A DNA stretch of 64,000 nt from Bradyrhizobium sp. AZCC 1721. Its GTDB lineage: Bacteria; Pseudomonadota; Alphaproteobacteria; Rhizobiales; Xanthobacteraceae. The notes below the pieces were generated by a model. It had not been told where the DNA came from, made no database searches, and saw only the letters and a program-made list of their open reading frames with translations. The stretch is from the NCBI RefSeq assembly GCF_036924715.1, contig NZ_JAZHSB010000001.1, positions 744,001-808,000 of the forward strand, in the 5' to 3' direction. Shown here piece by piece: positions 51,662 through 60,493 of the stretch. The stretch's first letter is position 1. Each line of letters starts with the position of its first letter. The position numbers and the translations under genes were made by a program.

Positions 51662-53452
51662 ATGCCGATCTACAAAGCCCCCGTGGAAGACGTCACCTTC
51701 CTGCTCAACGACGTGTTCCAGATCGATCGCTACGACAATCTGCCCGGTTTCACCGACGCTTCCGCGGATGTGCGCGAGGCGATTTTGGGCGAGGCCGCAA
51801 AACTCTCCGAAGAGGTGCTGCAGCCGCTCAACCGTGTCGGCGATCTCGAAGGCTGCAAGCGGCATGACGACGGCACGGTGACGACGCCGAAGGGGTTCAA
51901 GGAAGCCTTCAAGCAGGTGGCCGAAGGCGGCTGGCTCGGTCTGTCGGCGCCGGCGGAATATGGCGGGCAGGGGCTGCCGGTGACGTTGAGCCAGGTCGTC
52001 ACCGAATTCCAGAGCGCGGCCAATATGGCGTTCTCGATGTATGGCGGCCTGACCATGGGCGCGACGGCTGCGCTTCTGGTGCACGGCAAGCCTGAACAGA
52101 AGAACATGTTCGTGCCGAAGATGGTGGCGGGTCAGTGGACCGGCACCATGAACCTCACCGAGCCGCAATGCGGCACGGATCTCGGCCTGTTGCGCAGCAA
52201 GGCGGTGAAGCAGGCCGACGGCAGCTACAAGATCACGGGCACCAAGATCTTCATCTCGTCCGGCGAGCATGACCTCGCCGAGAACATCATCCATCTGGTG
52301 TTGGCGCGCATCGAAGGCGCTCCCGCCGGCATCAAGGGCGTGTCGCTGTTCGTGGTGCCGAAATTCCTCGTCAACGCCGACGGATCGCTGGGGCAGCGCA
52401 ACGGCGTGTCCTGCGGCTCGATCGAGCACAAGATGGGCATCCACGGCAATTCGACCTGCGTGATGAACTACGACAACGCCACCGGCTGGCTGATCGGCGA
52501 AGAGAACAAGGGCATGCAGGGCATGTTCGTGATGATGAACGAGGCCCGCCTCGGCGTCGCCGTGCAAGGTCTGGCGCAGTCCGAAGTCGCCTATCAAAAC
52601 GCCGTCGCCTATGCGCGCGAGCGTCTGCAGGGCCGGTCGCTCACCGGCGCAAAGGAGGCGGACAAGCCGGCCGATCCGATCATCGTGCATCCGGATGTTC
52701 GCCGCGTGCTGCTCACCATCCGCGCCTTCAACGAGGCGGCGCGCGCCATGGTGGTGTGGACCGCGCTGAAGAGCGACGTCGCCCACCGCTCCTCTGATCC
52801 GAAGGATCGAGAGGCCGCCGACGATCATATGGGCCTGATGACCCCGGTCATGAAGGGCGTGATGACCGACGTCGGCTTCTCCAACGCGGTGCTGGCGCAG
52901 CAGATGTATGGCGGCCACGGCTATATCGCCGAGCACGGCATGGAGCAGTTCGTGCGCGATGCGCGCATCGCCATGCTCTATGAGGGCGCCAACGGCATCC
53001 AGGCGCTCGACCTGGTCGGCCGCAAGCTGCCGCGGAACGGCGGCCGCGCCGTGATGGCGTTCTTTGCCGAAGTTGCAGGCTTTGCCAAGGAGCACGGTGG
53101 CAATGAGGCGATGAAGCCGTTCGTGGCGCCGCTCTCGACCGCGCTCGGCCATCTGCAGCAGGCCACCGGCTGGCTGATGCAGAACGCGCTGGCCAAGCCC
53201 GACAACGCCGGCGCCGCCGCCACCGACTACATGCAATTGTTTGGCCTCGTCGCCTTCGGCTACATGTGGGCGCGGATGGCGAAGGTGGCGCAGGACAAGA
53301 TTGCGGCTGATGGTGCCACGCCCTATCTGACGACCAAACTGGTGACCGGCCGCTTCTTCATGGAGCGGATGCTGCCGGAGACCCACGTCCATCTTGCGCG
53401 CATTCAGTCCGGTTGCGCGACCACCATGGAACTGGCGGCGGAAGCGTTCTGA
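51662..53452 (+). CDS. Acyl-CoA dehydrogenase (long-form, DmdC/FadE-like)
   Basis: A 596-aa acyl-CoA dehydrogenase with an extra C-terminal domain. The N-terminus VEDVTFLLNDVFQIDRYDNL is typical of this long clade. FAD/substrate motifs include LSAPAEYGGQGLP, MNLTEPQCGTDLG and GTKIFISSGEHD, and the catalytic Glu lies in RIAMLYEGANGIQALDL. It introduces a double bond in acyl-CoA thioesters as the first step of beta-oxidation; the clade also includes 3-methylmercaptopropionyl-CoA dehydrogenases. ATG 51662 follows CCGGGAGAACATC. Followed by thiolase and FadJ genes. Confidence 0.94.
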   Translation: MPIYKAPVEDVTFLLNDVFQIDRYDNLPGFTDASADVREAILGEAAKLSEEVLQPLNRVGDLEGCKRHDDGTVTTPKGFKEAFKQVAEGGWLGLSAPAEYGGQGLPVTLSQVVTEFQSAANMAFSMYGGLTMGATAALLVHGKPEQKNMFVPKMVAGQWTGTMNLTEPQCGTDLGLLRSKAVKQADGSYKITGTKIFISSGEHDLAENIIHLVLARIEGAPAGIKGVSLFVVPKFLVNADGSLGQRNGVSCGSIEHKMGIHGNSTCVMNYDNATGWLIGEENKGMQGMFVMMNEARLGVAVQGLAQSEVAYQNAVAYARERLQGRSLTGAKEADKPADPIIVHPDVRRVLLTIRAFNEAARAMVVWTALKSDVAHRSSDPKDREAADDHMGLMTPVMKGVMTDVGFSNAVLAQQMYGGHGYIAEHGMEQFVRDARIAMLYEGANGIQALDLVGRKLPRNGGRAVMAFFAEVAGFAKEHGGNEAMKPFVAPLSTALGHLQQATGWLMQNALAKPDNAGAAATDYMQLFGLVAFGYMWARMAKVAQDKIAADGATPYLTTKLVTGRFFMERMLPETHVHLARIQSGCATTMELAAEAF

Positions 53453-53514
53453 TTTTTCGCCGTTTCCCGTTCGATCTGCCTATAATATTATGATCCTCAT
53501 ACCAGGAGGGCGTC

Positions 53515-54723
53515 ATGCCTGAGGCATATATCTACGATCACGTTCGCACCCCGCGCGGCCGCGGCAAGCCCGATGGCGCGCTGCACGAGGTCACGGCGCT
53601 GGCGCTCGCCACCGTGCCGCTGCAGGCGCTGAAGGAACGCAACAACCTCGCTGAAGACGTCGTTGACGACGTTATCCTCGGCGTGGTCGATCCGGTCGGC
53701 GAAGCCGGCAGCGACATCGCGCGCTTCGCGGCGCTGAAGGCGGGCCTCGGCGAAAGCGTCCCCGGCGTGCAGATCAGCCGGTTCTGCGCGTCCGGCCTCG
53801 ACGCCGTGAATTTTGCCGCCGCCCAGATCATGGCCGGCCAGCATGAACTCGTGATCGGCGGCGGCGCCGAATCGATGAGCCGCGTCGGCATCGGCGCGTC
53901 CGGCGGCGCCTGGCCGATGGATCCCTCGATGGCGGTGCCGTCCTATTTCATGCCGCAGGGCGTCTCGGCCGATCTGATCGCCACCAAATACGGTTTTTCG
54001 CGCGACGACGTCGACGCTTATGCCGTGCAGAGCCAGCAACGCGCCGCCAAGGCCTGGGACGAGGGTCGCTTCAACAAGTCCGTGGTTCCGGTGAAGGACG
54101 TCAACGGCCTGACCATCCTTGCCAAGGATGAGCACATGCGGCCCACGACGACGATGCAGTCGCTGGCGCAACTGCAGCCGTCGTTCACCGTCGTCGGGCA
54201 GATGGGCGGCTTCGATGCGGTCGCGATCCAGTCGCACCCCGAAATCGAGCGCGTCAATTACGTCCACCATGCCGGTAACTCTTCCGGCATCGTCGATGGC
54301 GCCGGCGCGGTGCTGCTCGGCAGCAAGGAAGCAGGCGCCAAGCACGGCCTGAAGCCGCGCGCAAAAATCCGTGCCTTCGCCAACATCGGATCGGAGCCCG
54401 CGATGATGCTGACCGGCCCGGTCGATGTCACCGAAAAGCTGTTCGAGCGTTCCGGCATGAAGAAGTCGGACATCGACCTGTTCGAGCTCAACGAGGCCTT
54501 TGCTTCCGTCGTGCTGCGTTACATGCAGGCGTTCGAGATTGACAATTCGAAGATCAACGTCAATGGCGGCGCGATCGCGCTCGGCCATCCGCTAGGCGCA
54601 ACGGGCGCCATGATCCTCGGCACCGTACTCGACGAGTTGGAGCGCACCAACAAATCGACTGCGTTGGTGACGTTGTGCATCGGCGGCGGCATGGGGACAG
54701 CTACGATCATCGAACGGGTGTAA
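53515..54723 (+). CDS. Acetyl-CoA C-acyltransferase (thiolase)
   Basis: A 402-aa thiolase. The nucleophilic Cys lies in ISRFCASGLDAVNFAAA near residue 90, the active-site His in GGAIALGHPLGATGA (about 350), and the second Cys in TLCIGGGMGTA (about 385). LFELNEAFASV is the thiolase C-terminal signature. It cleaves 3-ketoacyl-CoA to acetyl-CoA and shortened acyl-CoA, or condenses acetyl-CoA. ATG 53515 follows ACCAGGAGGGCGTC. It lies 62 bases after the acyl-CoA dehydrogenase and shares its direction. Confidence 0.95.
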   Translation: MPEAYIYDHVRTPRGRGKPDGALHEVTALALATVPLQALKERNNLAEDVVDDVILGVVDPVGEAGSDIARFAALKAGLGESVPGVQISRFCASGLDAVNFAAAQIMAGQHELVIGGGAESMSRVGIGASGGAWPMDPSMAVPSYFMPQGVSADLIATKYGFSRDDVDAYAVQSQQRAAKAWDEGRFNKSVVPVKDVNGLTILAKDEHMRPTTTMQSLAQLQPSFTVVGQMGGFDAVAIQSHPEIERVNYVHHAGNSSGIVDGAGAVLLGSKEAGAKHGLKPRAKIRAFANIGSEPAMMLTGPVDVTEKLFERSGMKKSDIDLFELNEAFASVVLRYMQAFEIDNSKINVNGGAIALGHPLGATGAMILGTVLDELERTNKSTALVTLCIGGGMGTATIIERV

Positions 54724-54728
54724 CTGCG

Positions 54729-54816
54729 GTAGGGTGGGCAAAGCTGAGCGTGCCCACCATGGAATTCTCCGCAAGCGATGGTGGGCACGGCGCAAGTGCG
54801 CCTTTGCCCGCTCTAC
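54729..54816. repeat. Dispersed repeat family B, copy 1
   Basis: GTAGGGTGGGCAAAG at the left and CTTTGCCCGCTCTAC at the right are inverted, with inner blocks CGTGCCCACCAT and ATGGTGGGCACGGCG. It lies between the thiolase and FadJ genes. A second copy is at 63375-63489. Confidence 0.8.
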
Positions 54817-54876
54817 GAGATCACAGACACAACCGCCGCGCCTGACATCGGCTGCCGGCACCGAGGGAGCAACTAC

Positions 54877-57090
54877 ATGGCCTTCAAGAATTTCAAGCTA
54901 GAGACCGACGCCGACGGCATTGCGCTCGTCACCTGGGACATTCCGGGACGTTCGATGAACGTACTCGATGAAGCCTCGACCACCGAGCTCGAGGAGATCC
55001 TGAAACAGACCACGGCGGACGCCGCCGTAAAGGGCGTCGTCATCACCTCCGCTAAGGAAGCGTTCTGCGCCGGTGCCGATCTTTCCATGCTCGAGGGCAT
55101 GAACAAGGAATACGCGAAAGTCTTCAAGGAAAAGGGCGAGGTTGCCGCCAACCAGATGCTGTTCGACCAGAGCCGGCGCTTCTCGCTGGTGCTGCGCGGC
55201 ATCGAAACCTGCGGCAAGCCGTGGGCGGCCGCGATCAACGGGCTGGCGCTCGGCGGCGGTTTTGAGGTGACGCTGTCCTGCCACTACCGTGTTGCGGCTG
55301 AAAATCCCAAGACCCGGCTCGGCCTCCCCGAGGTGAAGGTCGGCCTATTCCCCGGTGCCGGCGGCACCCAGCGCGTGCCGCGCCTGGTGCCGCCGCAGGA
55401 CGCCATGACGATCCTGCTCAAGGGCGACCCGGTCACCGTGGAGAAGGCCAAGTCGCTGAACCTGATCCACGCCATCGTGCCGGCTTCCGACCTGATCAAG
55501 GCGGCGAAGGACTGGATCAAGGACGGCGGCAAGGCGGTCGCGCCCTGGGACGAGAAGGGCTTCAAGCTGCCGGGCGGACCGGTGTTCTCCAAGGCCGGCA
55601 TGATGATGTTCCCGGCGGGGAATGCGATCTACCGCCGCGAGACCTACGACAATTATCCGGCGGCACGCGCCATCATGAGCTGCGTCTATGAGGGCCTGCA
55701 GTTGCCGATCGACGCCGCGCTCCGCGTCGAGTCGCGCTACTTCACGCAAGTGCTGCGCTCCAAGGAAGCCGCCGCGATGATCCGCAGCCTGTTCCTGTCG
55801 ATGCAGGAACTGAACAAGGGCGCGCGGCGGCCTGCGAACGTGCCGCCGACCAAGGTGAAGAAGATCGCCGTGATCGGCGCCGGCTTCATGGGCGCCAGCG
55901 TCGGCTACGTCTCGGCCCGCGCTGGCCTCGACGTCGTCCTGATCGACCGCGACCAGGAAAGCGCCGACAAGGGCAAGGCGCATGCGCAGAAGGTGATCGA
56001 CGAGCAGATCGCCAAGGGCCGCGCCAAGGCAGGCGATCGCGACGCGCTGCTGGCGCGCATCACGCCATCAGCGGATTACGCCGCGCTCGGGGATTGCGAC
56101 CTCGTCATCGAGGCGGTGTTCGAGGACCGCAAGGTCAAGGCGGAAACCTTCGCTAAGGCGCAGCAATATCTCAAGCCTGACGCGATCTTCGCGTCCAACA
56201 CCTCGACGCTCCCGATCACCTCGCTGGCCGAAAGCTTTAAGGAGCAGGGCAAGTTCATCGGTATCCATTTCTTCTCGCCGGTCGAGAAGATGATGCTGGT
56301 TGAGATCATTCTCGGCAAGAACACCGGCGATGTCGCGCTCGCCGCCGCGCTCGACTATGTGCGGGTGATCGGCAAGACGCCGATCGTCGTAAATGATTCC
56401 CGCGGCTTCTACGCCAACCGTTGCGTCGGCCGTTACATCGCCGAAGGCAACGAGATGTTCCTCGAAGGCGTGCCGCCGGCGATGATCGAGAACTGCGCCA
56501 AGATGGCCGGCATGCCGGTCGGTCCGCTGTCGCTGTCGGATGAAGTAGCTCTCGACCTCGGCCTGAAGGTCATCAAGGCGACCGAGGCCGATCTCGGCCC
56601 CAACGCCATCAACCCCGACCAGAAGAAGCTGATGGTGGAGTTGGTCGAGAAGCAGGGCCGCCTGGGGCGCAAGAATGCCAAGGGCTTTTACGATTATCCC
56701 GAAAAGGGCAAGGGCCAGAAAAGCCTGTGGCCGGGACTATCCGCGCTGCAGCCGAAGCAGCTCGACCCCGACACAATCGATGTAGAGGAATTGAAGCAGC
56801 GCTTCCTGGTGGTGCAGGCGGTGGAGGCCGCGCGTACGGTGGAGGACCACGTCATCACCGACCCGCGCGAGGCCGATGTCGGCTCGATCTTGGGCTTCGG
56901 CTTCGCGCCATTCACCGGCGGCACGCTGTCCTATATCGACTTCATGGGCACGCGGAAGTTTGTCGAGCTCTGCCACAAGCTGGAAGCCAAATACGGCTCC
57001 CGCTTCACCCCGCCGAAGCTGCTGGAGGACATGGCGGCAAGCGGCGAGACGTTCTACGGCCGCTTCCCGCCGAAGAAGCAGGCGGCGTAA
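54877..57090 (+). CDS. fadJ: Bifunctional enoyl-CoA hydratase / 3-hydroxyacyl-CoA dehydrogenase (FadJ/FadB type)
   Basis: A 737-aa multifunctional enzyme. ATG 54877 follows CGAGGGAGCAACTAC; the frame open to 54778 runs through a repeat. The N-terminal crotonase domain (about 1-190) has [10 protein letters not shown] and the hydratase segment [20 protein letters not shown] with [20 protein letters not shown]. The dehydrogenase part (about 330-737) has [19 protein letters not shown] (NAD) and [16 protein letters not shown] with [18 protein letters not shown]. Together with the preceding thiolase and acyl-CoA dehydrogenase it supplies a whole beta-oxidation spiral. Confidence 0.95.
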   Translation: MAFKNFKLETDADGIALVTWDIPGRSMNVLDEASTTELEEILKQTTADAAVKGVVITSAKEAFCAGADLSMLEGMNKEYAKVFKEKGEVAANQMLFDQSRRFSLVLRGIETCGKPWAAAINGLALGGGFEVTLSCHYRVAAENPKTRLGLPEVKVGLFPGAGGTQRVPRLVPPQDAMTILLKGDPVTVEKAKSLNLIHAIVPASDLIKAAKDWIKDGGKAVAPWDEKGFKLPGGPVFSKAGMMMFPAGNAIYRRETYDNYPAARAIMSCVYEGLQLPIDAALRVESRYFTQVLRSKEAAAMIRSLFLSMQELNKGARRPANVPPTKVKKIAVIGAGFMGASVGYVSARAGLDVVLIDRDQESADKGKAHAQKVIDEQIAKGRAKAGDRDALLARITPSADYAALGDCDLVIEAVFEDRKVKAETFAKAQQYLKPDAIFASNTSTLPITSLAESFKEQGKFIGIHFFSPVEKMMLVEIILGKNTGDVALAAALDYVRVIGKTPIVVNDSRGFYANRCVGRYIAEGNEMFLEGVPPAMIENCAKMAGMPVGPLSLSDEVALDLGLKVIKATEADLGPNAINPDQKKLMVELVEKQGRLGRKNAKGFYDYPEKGKGQKSLWPGLSALQPKQLDPDTIDVEELKQRFLVVQAVEAARTVEDHVITDPREADVGSILGFGFAPFTGGTLSYIDFMGTRKFVELCHKLEAKYGSRFTPPKLLEDMAASGETFYGRFPPKKQAA

Positions 57091-57111
57091 GGAGCAGCTC
57101 GCGCAAATCAA

Positions 57112-57141
57112 TCGTCGTCCCTGCGAACGCAGGGACCCATA
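57112..57141. repeat. Palindromic repeat family A, copy 4, left part (split by the IS)
   Basis: TCGTCGTCCCTGCGAACGCA followed by GGGACCCATA up to 57141, where the insertion sequence begins. The right part resumes at 58697 and runs to 58785. Confidence 0.85.
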
Positions 57142-57155
57142 TGTGGACGGCCCCC

Positions 57156-57560
57156 TGCTTGCAAGAGGCGGAACGCGGTTCGATCGAAGCGATTGCGGCC
57201 ATATGTCCGGTCTGTTGATGCGGTCGCACATGACCGCTGCCAAGATGGGGTCCACAATACGAGCTCCAAACATAGTGGCGGTGTCTTGCACCAATGGGTC
57301 CCACGGAGTGTTGCCTCGTGACTGTGATCGATCGATCAGGTCCATCTTCCGTTCTCGAGCAAGCTTCGGCCTGCAGCGTGAAGTTACCCTCACGCCGAAG
57401 CTTTGATCTGCGTCAGTTGAAGGTCATGTGGTCACCTTGTTGTGTGGGCGAGGCCCAGATTGGGTCGTTGCTCCGATGGCGGCCGCTGTTGAGCGCCGCG
57501 CGCAGGGTTGTCAAGGCTGGCCGAAGGCCACCGCCGCAGGCGGCGCGCAGCGGCCTTGAC
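57156..57560 (-). ncRNA. Candidate bridge/seek RNA of the IS1111-type element
   Basis: The non-coding 3' end of the IS, about 365 bases, is much longer than the 5' end (about 70). IS1111-group elements are known to carry their guide RNA downstream of the transposase. A stem GTCAAGGC (57510-57517) with GCCTTGAC (57553-57560), enclosing two smaller hairpins, overlaps the transposase stop. ATGGGTCCC at 57294-57302 is the exact reverse complement of the target flank GGGACCCAT at 57132-57140. GTCCACA at 57250-57256 is the reverse complement of the element end TGTGGAC at 57142-57148. In the minus-strand RNA the target-like block would come first and the element-end block second, as in bridge RNAs. 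Exact RNA ends are unknown. Confidence 0.5.
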
Positions 57561-58617
57561 GAGGCGAGCACGGCGCTACACTCGGCCTCGGAGAGACGAT
57601 GCCGGCGCGTGCCGCGTCGTAGCGTTCGCCGCTGACCATCAGTTTCCAGGCAATGCGCGCCACCTTGTTGGCGAGCGCCACGGCGGCGAGCTTCGGCGGC
57701 TTGCGCGCCACCAGATCGCGCAGCCAGGGCGAGGGATGAGCCTTGCCTTTGCGAACCTGCTTGATCACCGAGGTGGCGCCCACCACCAGGGTGCGGCGCA
57801 AGCTCTCATCGCCGGCGCGGGTAATGACGCCGAGCCGCATTTTACCTGCGGTAGAATGATCCTTCGGGGTCAAGCCCATCCAGGCCGCAAAGTCGCGGCC
57901 ACAGCGGAAGACCTGCGGATTGGGAGCCTTGATCGTCAGCAGACAACCGCCGATCGGGCCGATGGCATCGACCTCGGCAAGGCGGCGGCTCATCTCGTTC
58001 TGCCGGTGCCAGGCCTTCAGCTTCGCTTCGATCTCGCGCAGCTCACCCCTCAGCCGGTCGTACTCCTGACCGTGGATGGCGAACAGCTCTTTGGCAAGCG
58101 CGGGCACCGTTCCGTCTTCGGCAATGCGCGTCAGCAGCGGCTCGACATGGGCAGGCCCTTTGGCGGCCGCGAGGCCGAACTCGGCCGCGTGACCGCGGAT
58201 GGTGTTGATGAGCTGCGTGCGATAGTCGATCAGCCGCTGGCGCATCGTCATCAACATTTGCGCCGCTTGCTCTTCCACACTCTTGACCCTCACGAAGCTC
58301 ATGCGCGGCCGGCTCATTGCCTCGCAGATCGCGTCGGCATCTTGCTTGTCGTTCTTATTGCGCTGGACATACGGCTTCACGTGCTGCGCCGGCAGCAGCT
58401 TCGGCTCATGTCCCAGCGCCATCAGTTCGCGCGCCCAGTAGTGCGCCCCGCCGCAGGCTTCCAGGCCGACCTCGGTCGGCGGCAGCTTGCCGAAAAAGCT
58501 CAGGAAATCGCGCCGGCGCAGCCTTTTGCGCAGCACCGGCCGCTCGGCCGCATCAACGCCATGCAGCTGGAAAACACTCTTGGACGTGTCGACACCAATT
58601 CGGATAATATCGTTCAT
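57511..58617 (-). CDS. IS110-family transposase (recombinase)
   Basis: A 368-aa DEDD-type recombinase. The RuvC-like N-terminal domain has IGVDTSKSVFQLHG (Asp10), VGLEACGGAHYW (Glu53) and NKNDKQDADAICEAMSR (Asp93/Asp95). The C-terminal transposase_20 domain has AEVDAIGPIGGCLL and AAWMGLTPKDHSTAGK, where the catalytic Ser is expected. The last 25 residues, after GERYDAARAG, are an extension rich in Pro and Ala that overlaps the structured 3' region. The gene looks intact, so the element may still be active. ATG 58617. Confidence 0.95.
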   Translation of the reverse strand: MNDIIRIGVDTSKSVFQLHGVDAAERPVLRKRLRRRDFLSFFGKLPPTEVGLEACGGAHYWARELMALGHEPKLLPAQHVKPYVQRNKNDKQDADAICEAMSRPRMSFVRVKSVEEQAAQMLMTMRQRLIDYRTQLINTIRGHAAEFGLAAAKGPAHVEPLLTRIAEDGTVPALAKELFAIHGQEYDRLRGELREIEAKLKAWHRQNEMSRRLAEVDAIGPIGGCLLTIKAPNPQVFRCGRDFAAWMGLTPKDHSTAGKMRLGVITRAGDESLRRTLVVGATSVIKQVRKGKAHPSPWLRDLVARKPPKLAAVALANKVARIAWKLMVSGERYDAARAGIVSPRPSVAPCSPRQGRCAPPAAVAFGQP

Positions 58618-58696
58618 GGACGGCTCCCTTGTCTGAGATCTTTACCGACCTCATTCTGGCACATCGATGCCGTCGGGGGCCGTCCACCCCAACATA

Positions 58697-58785
58697 TCGC
58701 GTGATCTATCGATAAGGCAGCCTGGCCGACGCCTTCTGCACAATAGCTCCCTGTGGTTATGGGCCCCTGCGTTCGCAGGGGCGAC
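58697..58785. repeat. Palindromic repeat family A, copy 4, right part
   Basis: Continues the repeat split by the IS: TCGCGTGATCTATCGATAAG through to GTTCGCAGGGGCGAC. The intact neighbour copy at 58811 shows the same order without the insertion, which locates the target site next to CCATA. Confidence 0.85.
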
Positions 58786-58810
58786 AAGTTGAGGGGTTCT
58801 CGCCTCTATT

Positions 58811-58930
58811 CCGTCGTCCCTGCGAACGCAGGGATCCATACCGCGTGATCTATAGATGAGGCAGTCTGGCCGACGCCTTCTGCAATAACAGCTCCCTGTG
58901 GTTATGGGTCCCTGCGTTCGCAGGGACGAC
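58811..58930. repeat. Palindromic repeat family A, copy 5
   Basis: CCGTCGTCCCTGCGAACGCA to TGCGTTCGCAGGGACGAC, inverted halves. It is very similar along its full length to copy 4, including TCTGGCCGACGCCTTCTGCA, so the two are probably a tandem duplication. Confidence 0.9.
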
Positions 58931-58957
58931 TACTGGAGGGAGCAGTGCCACGAACAA

Positions 58958-58986
58958 AAAGGGCCGGATCGACGATCCGGCCCTTT
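58958..58986 (-). terminator. Intrinsic terminator of the GST gene
   Basis: AAAGGGCCGGATC (58958-58970) pairs perfectly with GATCCGGCCCTTT (58974-58986) around GAC. On the minus strand it follows the GST stop by 26 bases and is followed by TTTTTG, a clear U-run. Confidence 0.9.
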
Positions 58987-59012
58987 CGCATTTTCCACAA
59001 TCTGTGGAGCGT

Positions 59013-59627
59013 TCACGCCGCCTTCAGCAGCCCTTCCTTGGTCATCGCCTCCTGCACCTTCGGGCGCGCAGCGATGCGGGCCTTGTAGGCAAGAAGGTTC
59101 GGCATATCGGAGAGATCAAACTTCAAGCGGTCGGTCGCCCACATCAGCATGGTGAACAGATAGCCATCGGCTACAGTGAATTGCTTGCCCATCACGTAGT
59201 CGCGCCCGGCCAGCGCCGTTTCGAGGTACTTGAACTTGCTCATGACGCGGTCCTTGAAAAACGCCTTGGCGTCGTCGGCGAGCAGAGGTGAGAACATCGG
59301 TCCGAGATTCTTGTGCAGCTCGGTCGTGATGTAGTTCAGCCATTCCAGCAGCTTGTAGCGCTCGTCCGAATCGCGAGGCGGCGCCAGATTCTTGCCTGCC
59401 TTGTCGGCGATCATCTGGACGATGATCGGGCCTTCGGTCACCAGCTCGCCGCTATCGAGCGCCAGCGCCGGCACCTGGCCCTTCGGGTTGACCTTCAAAA
59501 AGTCGTCACCATTCTCCAGCTTCTTGGCGCGCAGATCGACCTTGACCAGGTCGTAGGGCAGACCGGCCTCGAGAAGCGCGATATGGGGGGACAGCGAACA
59601 GGCGCCCGGGGAATAATACAGTTTCAT
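59013..59627 (-). CDS. Glutathione S-transferase (beta-class)
   Basis: A 204-aa cytoplasmic GST. The N-terminal thioredoxin-like domain has MKLYYSPGACSLSPHIALLE (the Cys-Ser pair near residue 10 binds glutathione in beta-class GSTs), NPKGQVPALAL and LVTEGPIIVQMIAD. The helical domain follows with LLEWLNYITTELHKNLGPMF and KQFTVADGYLFTMLMWA. It conjugates glutathione to electrophiles or reduces peroxides. ATG 59627. It is divergent from a MarR gene, with a long inverted repeat between them that suggests MarR control. The glutathione-synthesis gene gshA lies just beyond marR. Confidence 0.94.
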   Translation of the reverse strand: MKLYYSPGACSLSPHIALLEAGLPYDLVKVDLRAKKLENGDDFLKVNPKGQVPALALDSGELVTEGPIIVQMIADKAGKNLAPPRDSDERYKLLEWLNYITTELHKNLGPMFSPLLADDAKAFFKDRVMSKFKYLETALAGRDYVMGKQFTVADGYLFTMLMWATDRLKFDLSDMPNLLAYKARIAARPKVQEAMTKEGLLKAA

Positions 59628-59664
59628 TGGATTTTTCCTTCCCTCGATATTATTGGCGGGATGA

Positions 59665-59712
59665 CTAAATGCATTTGCATGGAATAGTCAAGATTGATGC
59701 AGATGCATTTAG
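59665..59712. promoter_or_regulatory. Candidate MarR operator between gst and marR
   Basis: CTAAATGCATTTGCAT (59665-59680) and ATGCAGATGCATTTAG (59697-59712) are inverted with 15 of 16 positions matching, spaced by 16 bases. It lies 38 bases before the GST start codon. The ATGCAT core fits a MarR-type dyad. Confidence 0.7.
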
Positions 59713-59720
59713 TGCGGTAC

Positions 59721-59794
59721 ACTGGTGTCCCGTTTCCGAAGTTCGCGAGCTTTCGCGGGGCCACCGGCGCGAACTTCGGAAAAGGGGCACCAGT
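59721..59794. repeat. Long inverted repeat 1 (MITE-like)
   Basis: Arms 59721-59747 and 59768-59794 match at 25 of 27 positions around a 20-base loop; the outer bases read ACTGGTG and CACCAGT. Together with the second palindrome it fills the gst-marR promoter gap. Confidence 0.85.
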
Positions 59795-59806
59795 AACAAG
59801 ACGATT

Positions 59807-59884
59807 CTAGTGCCGCTGATCGATTTGAAGTTTCTGCACGATCTCGCGGCAGGCAGTATAGGAAGTTCAAATCGGCGGCACTAG
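59807..59884. repeat. Long inverted repeat 2 (MITE-like)
   Basis: Left arm 59807-59829 (CTAGTGCCGC, a 4-base insert, CGATTTGAA) and right arm 59866-59884 (TTCAAATCGGCGGCACTAG) are inverted. It ends 3 bases before the MarR GTG. I recall similar TAGTGCCGC...GGCGGCACTA elements in Bradyrhizobium intergenic regions. Confidence 0.8.
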
Positions 59885-59887
59885 CCA

Positions 59888-60397
59888 GTGACAGATACGG
59901 ACCGGACCATGAAACGCAAACCATCGACCGAGGCGACCGCCGCCTGGATCCGCCTGATGCGGGTGCAGAGCCGGGTGCTCGATGCCGTCGAACAGGATTT
60001 GAAGAAGGCGGGCTTTCCGCCGCTGGCCTGGTATGATGCGCTATTGGAACTGTCGCGCGCCCCGTCCGGCGAGATGCGCCCGGTTGAGCTGGAAAAGCAG
60101 ATGCTGATCCCGCAATATTCCACCTCGCGGCTGATCGACCGCCTGGTGGACGAGGGCCTGGCGGCGCGGCGCGAATGCAAGATCGACAAGCGCGGCCAGT
60201 TCGTGGAGATCACCGAAGCCGGGCGCGAGTTGCAGAAGAAGATGTGGGGCGCCTATTCGGCGGCGATCGAAAAGCACGTCGGCTCCAAACTGTCCGATGC
60301 CGACGCCATGAAGCTTTGCGGTCTGCTCGACCGGCTGGGCTGTTCGTGCTCCGACGTCAAGGCGGCCGCTGCCCGCGACAGCGTGCCGGCGCGATGA
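59888..60397 (+). CDS. MarR-family transcriptional regulator
   Basis: A 169-aa winged-helix regulator: ATAAWIRLMRVQSRVLDAVE (dimerisation helix), GFPPLAWYDALLELSRAPSG, RPVELEKQMLIPQYSTSRLI (recognition helix region) and RLVDEGLAARRECKIDKRGQ (wing). It binds a dyad and responds to small phenolic or redox signals. The annotated start is GTG 59888; ATG 59909 (MKRKPSTEATAAW) is equally plausible, and neither has a strong ribosome-binding site because a repeat ends at 59884. Divergent from gst, which it probably regulates together with itself. Confidence 0.88.
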   Translation: MTDTDRTMKRKPSTEATAAWIRLMRVQSRVLDAVEQDLKKAGFPPLAWYDALLELSRAPSGEMRPVELEKQMLIPQYSTSRLIDRLVDEGLAARRECKIDKRGQFVEITEAGRELQKKMWGAYSAAIEKHVGSKLSDADAMKLCGLLDRLGCSCSDVKAAAARDSVPAR

Positions 60398-60493
60398 CAT
60401 CTTTGATACGTTTCGTTGGTGCGGACGTTGCTGCCCGCACCCCTTCAGCCACACGGCGCGTTCGGTCGAATCGCCAGATATCCGGATTTTTTC

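Larger units (their letters stand above)
57142..58696 (-). mobile_element. IS110-family insertion sequence, IS1111-type
   Basis: An element of about 1.55 kb with one transposase gene on the minus strand. Perfect 12-bp subterminal inverted repeats are at 57144-57155 (TGGACGGCCCCC) and 58675-58686 (GGGGGCCGTCCA), about 3 and 7-10 bases from the likely ends. This matches the subterminal IRs of the IS1111 group; most IS110 elements have none. No target duplication is evident, but CATA is present at both edges (57138-57141 and 58693-58696), so ends are uncertain by up to 4 bases. The insertion interrupts a family A palindromic repeat. Confidence 0.88.
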
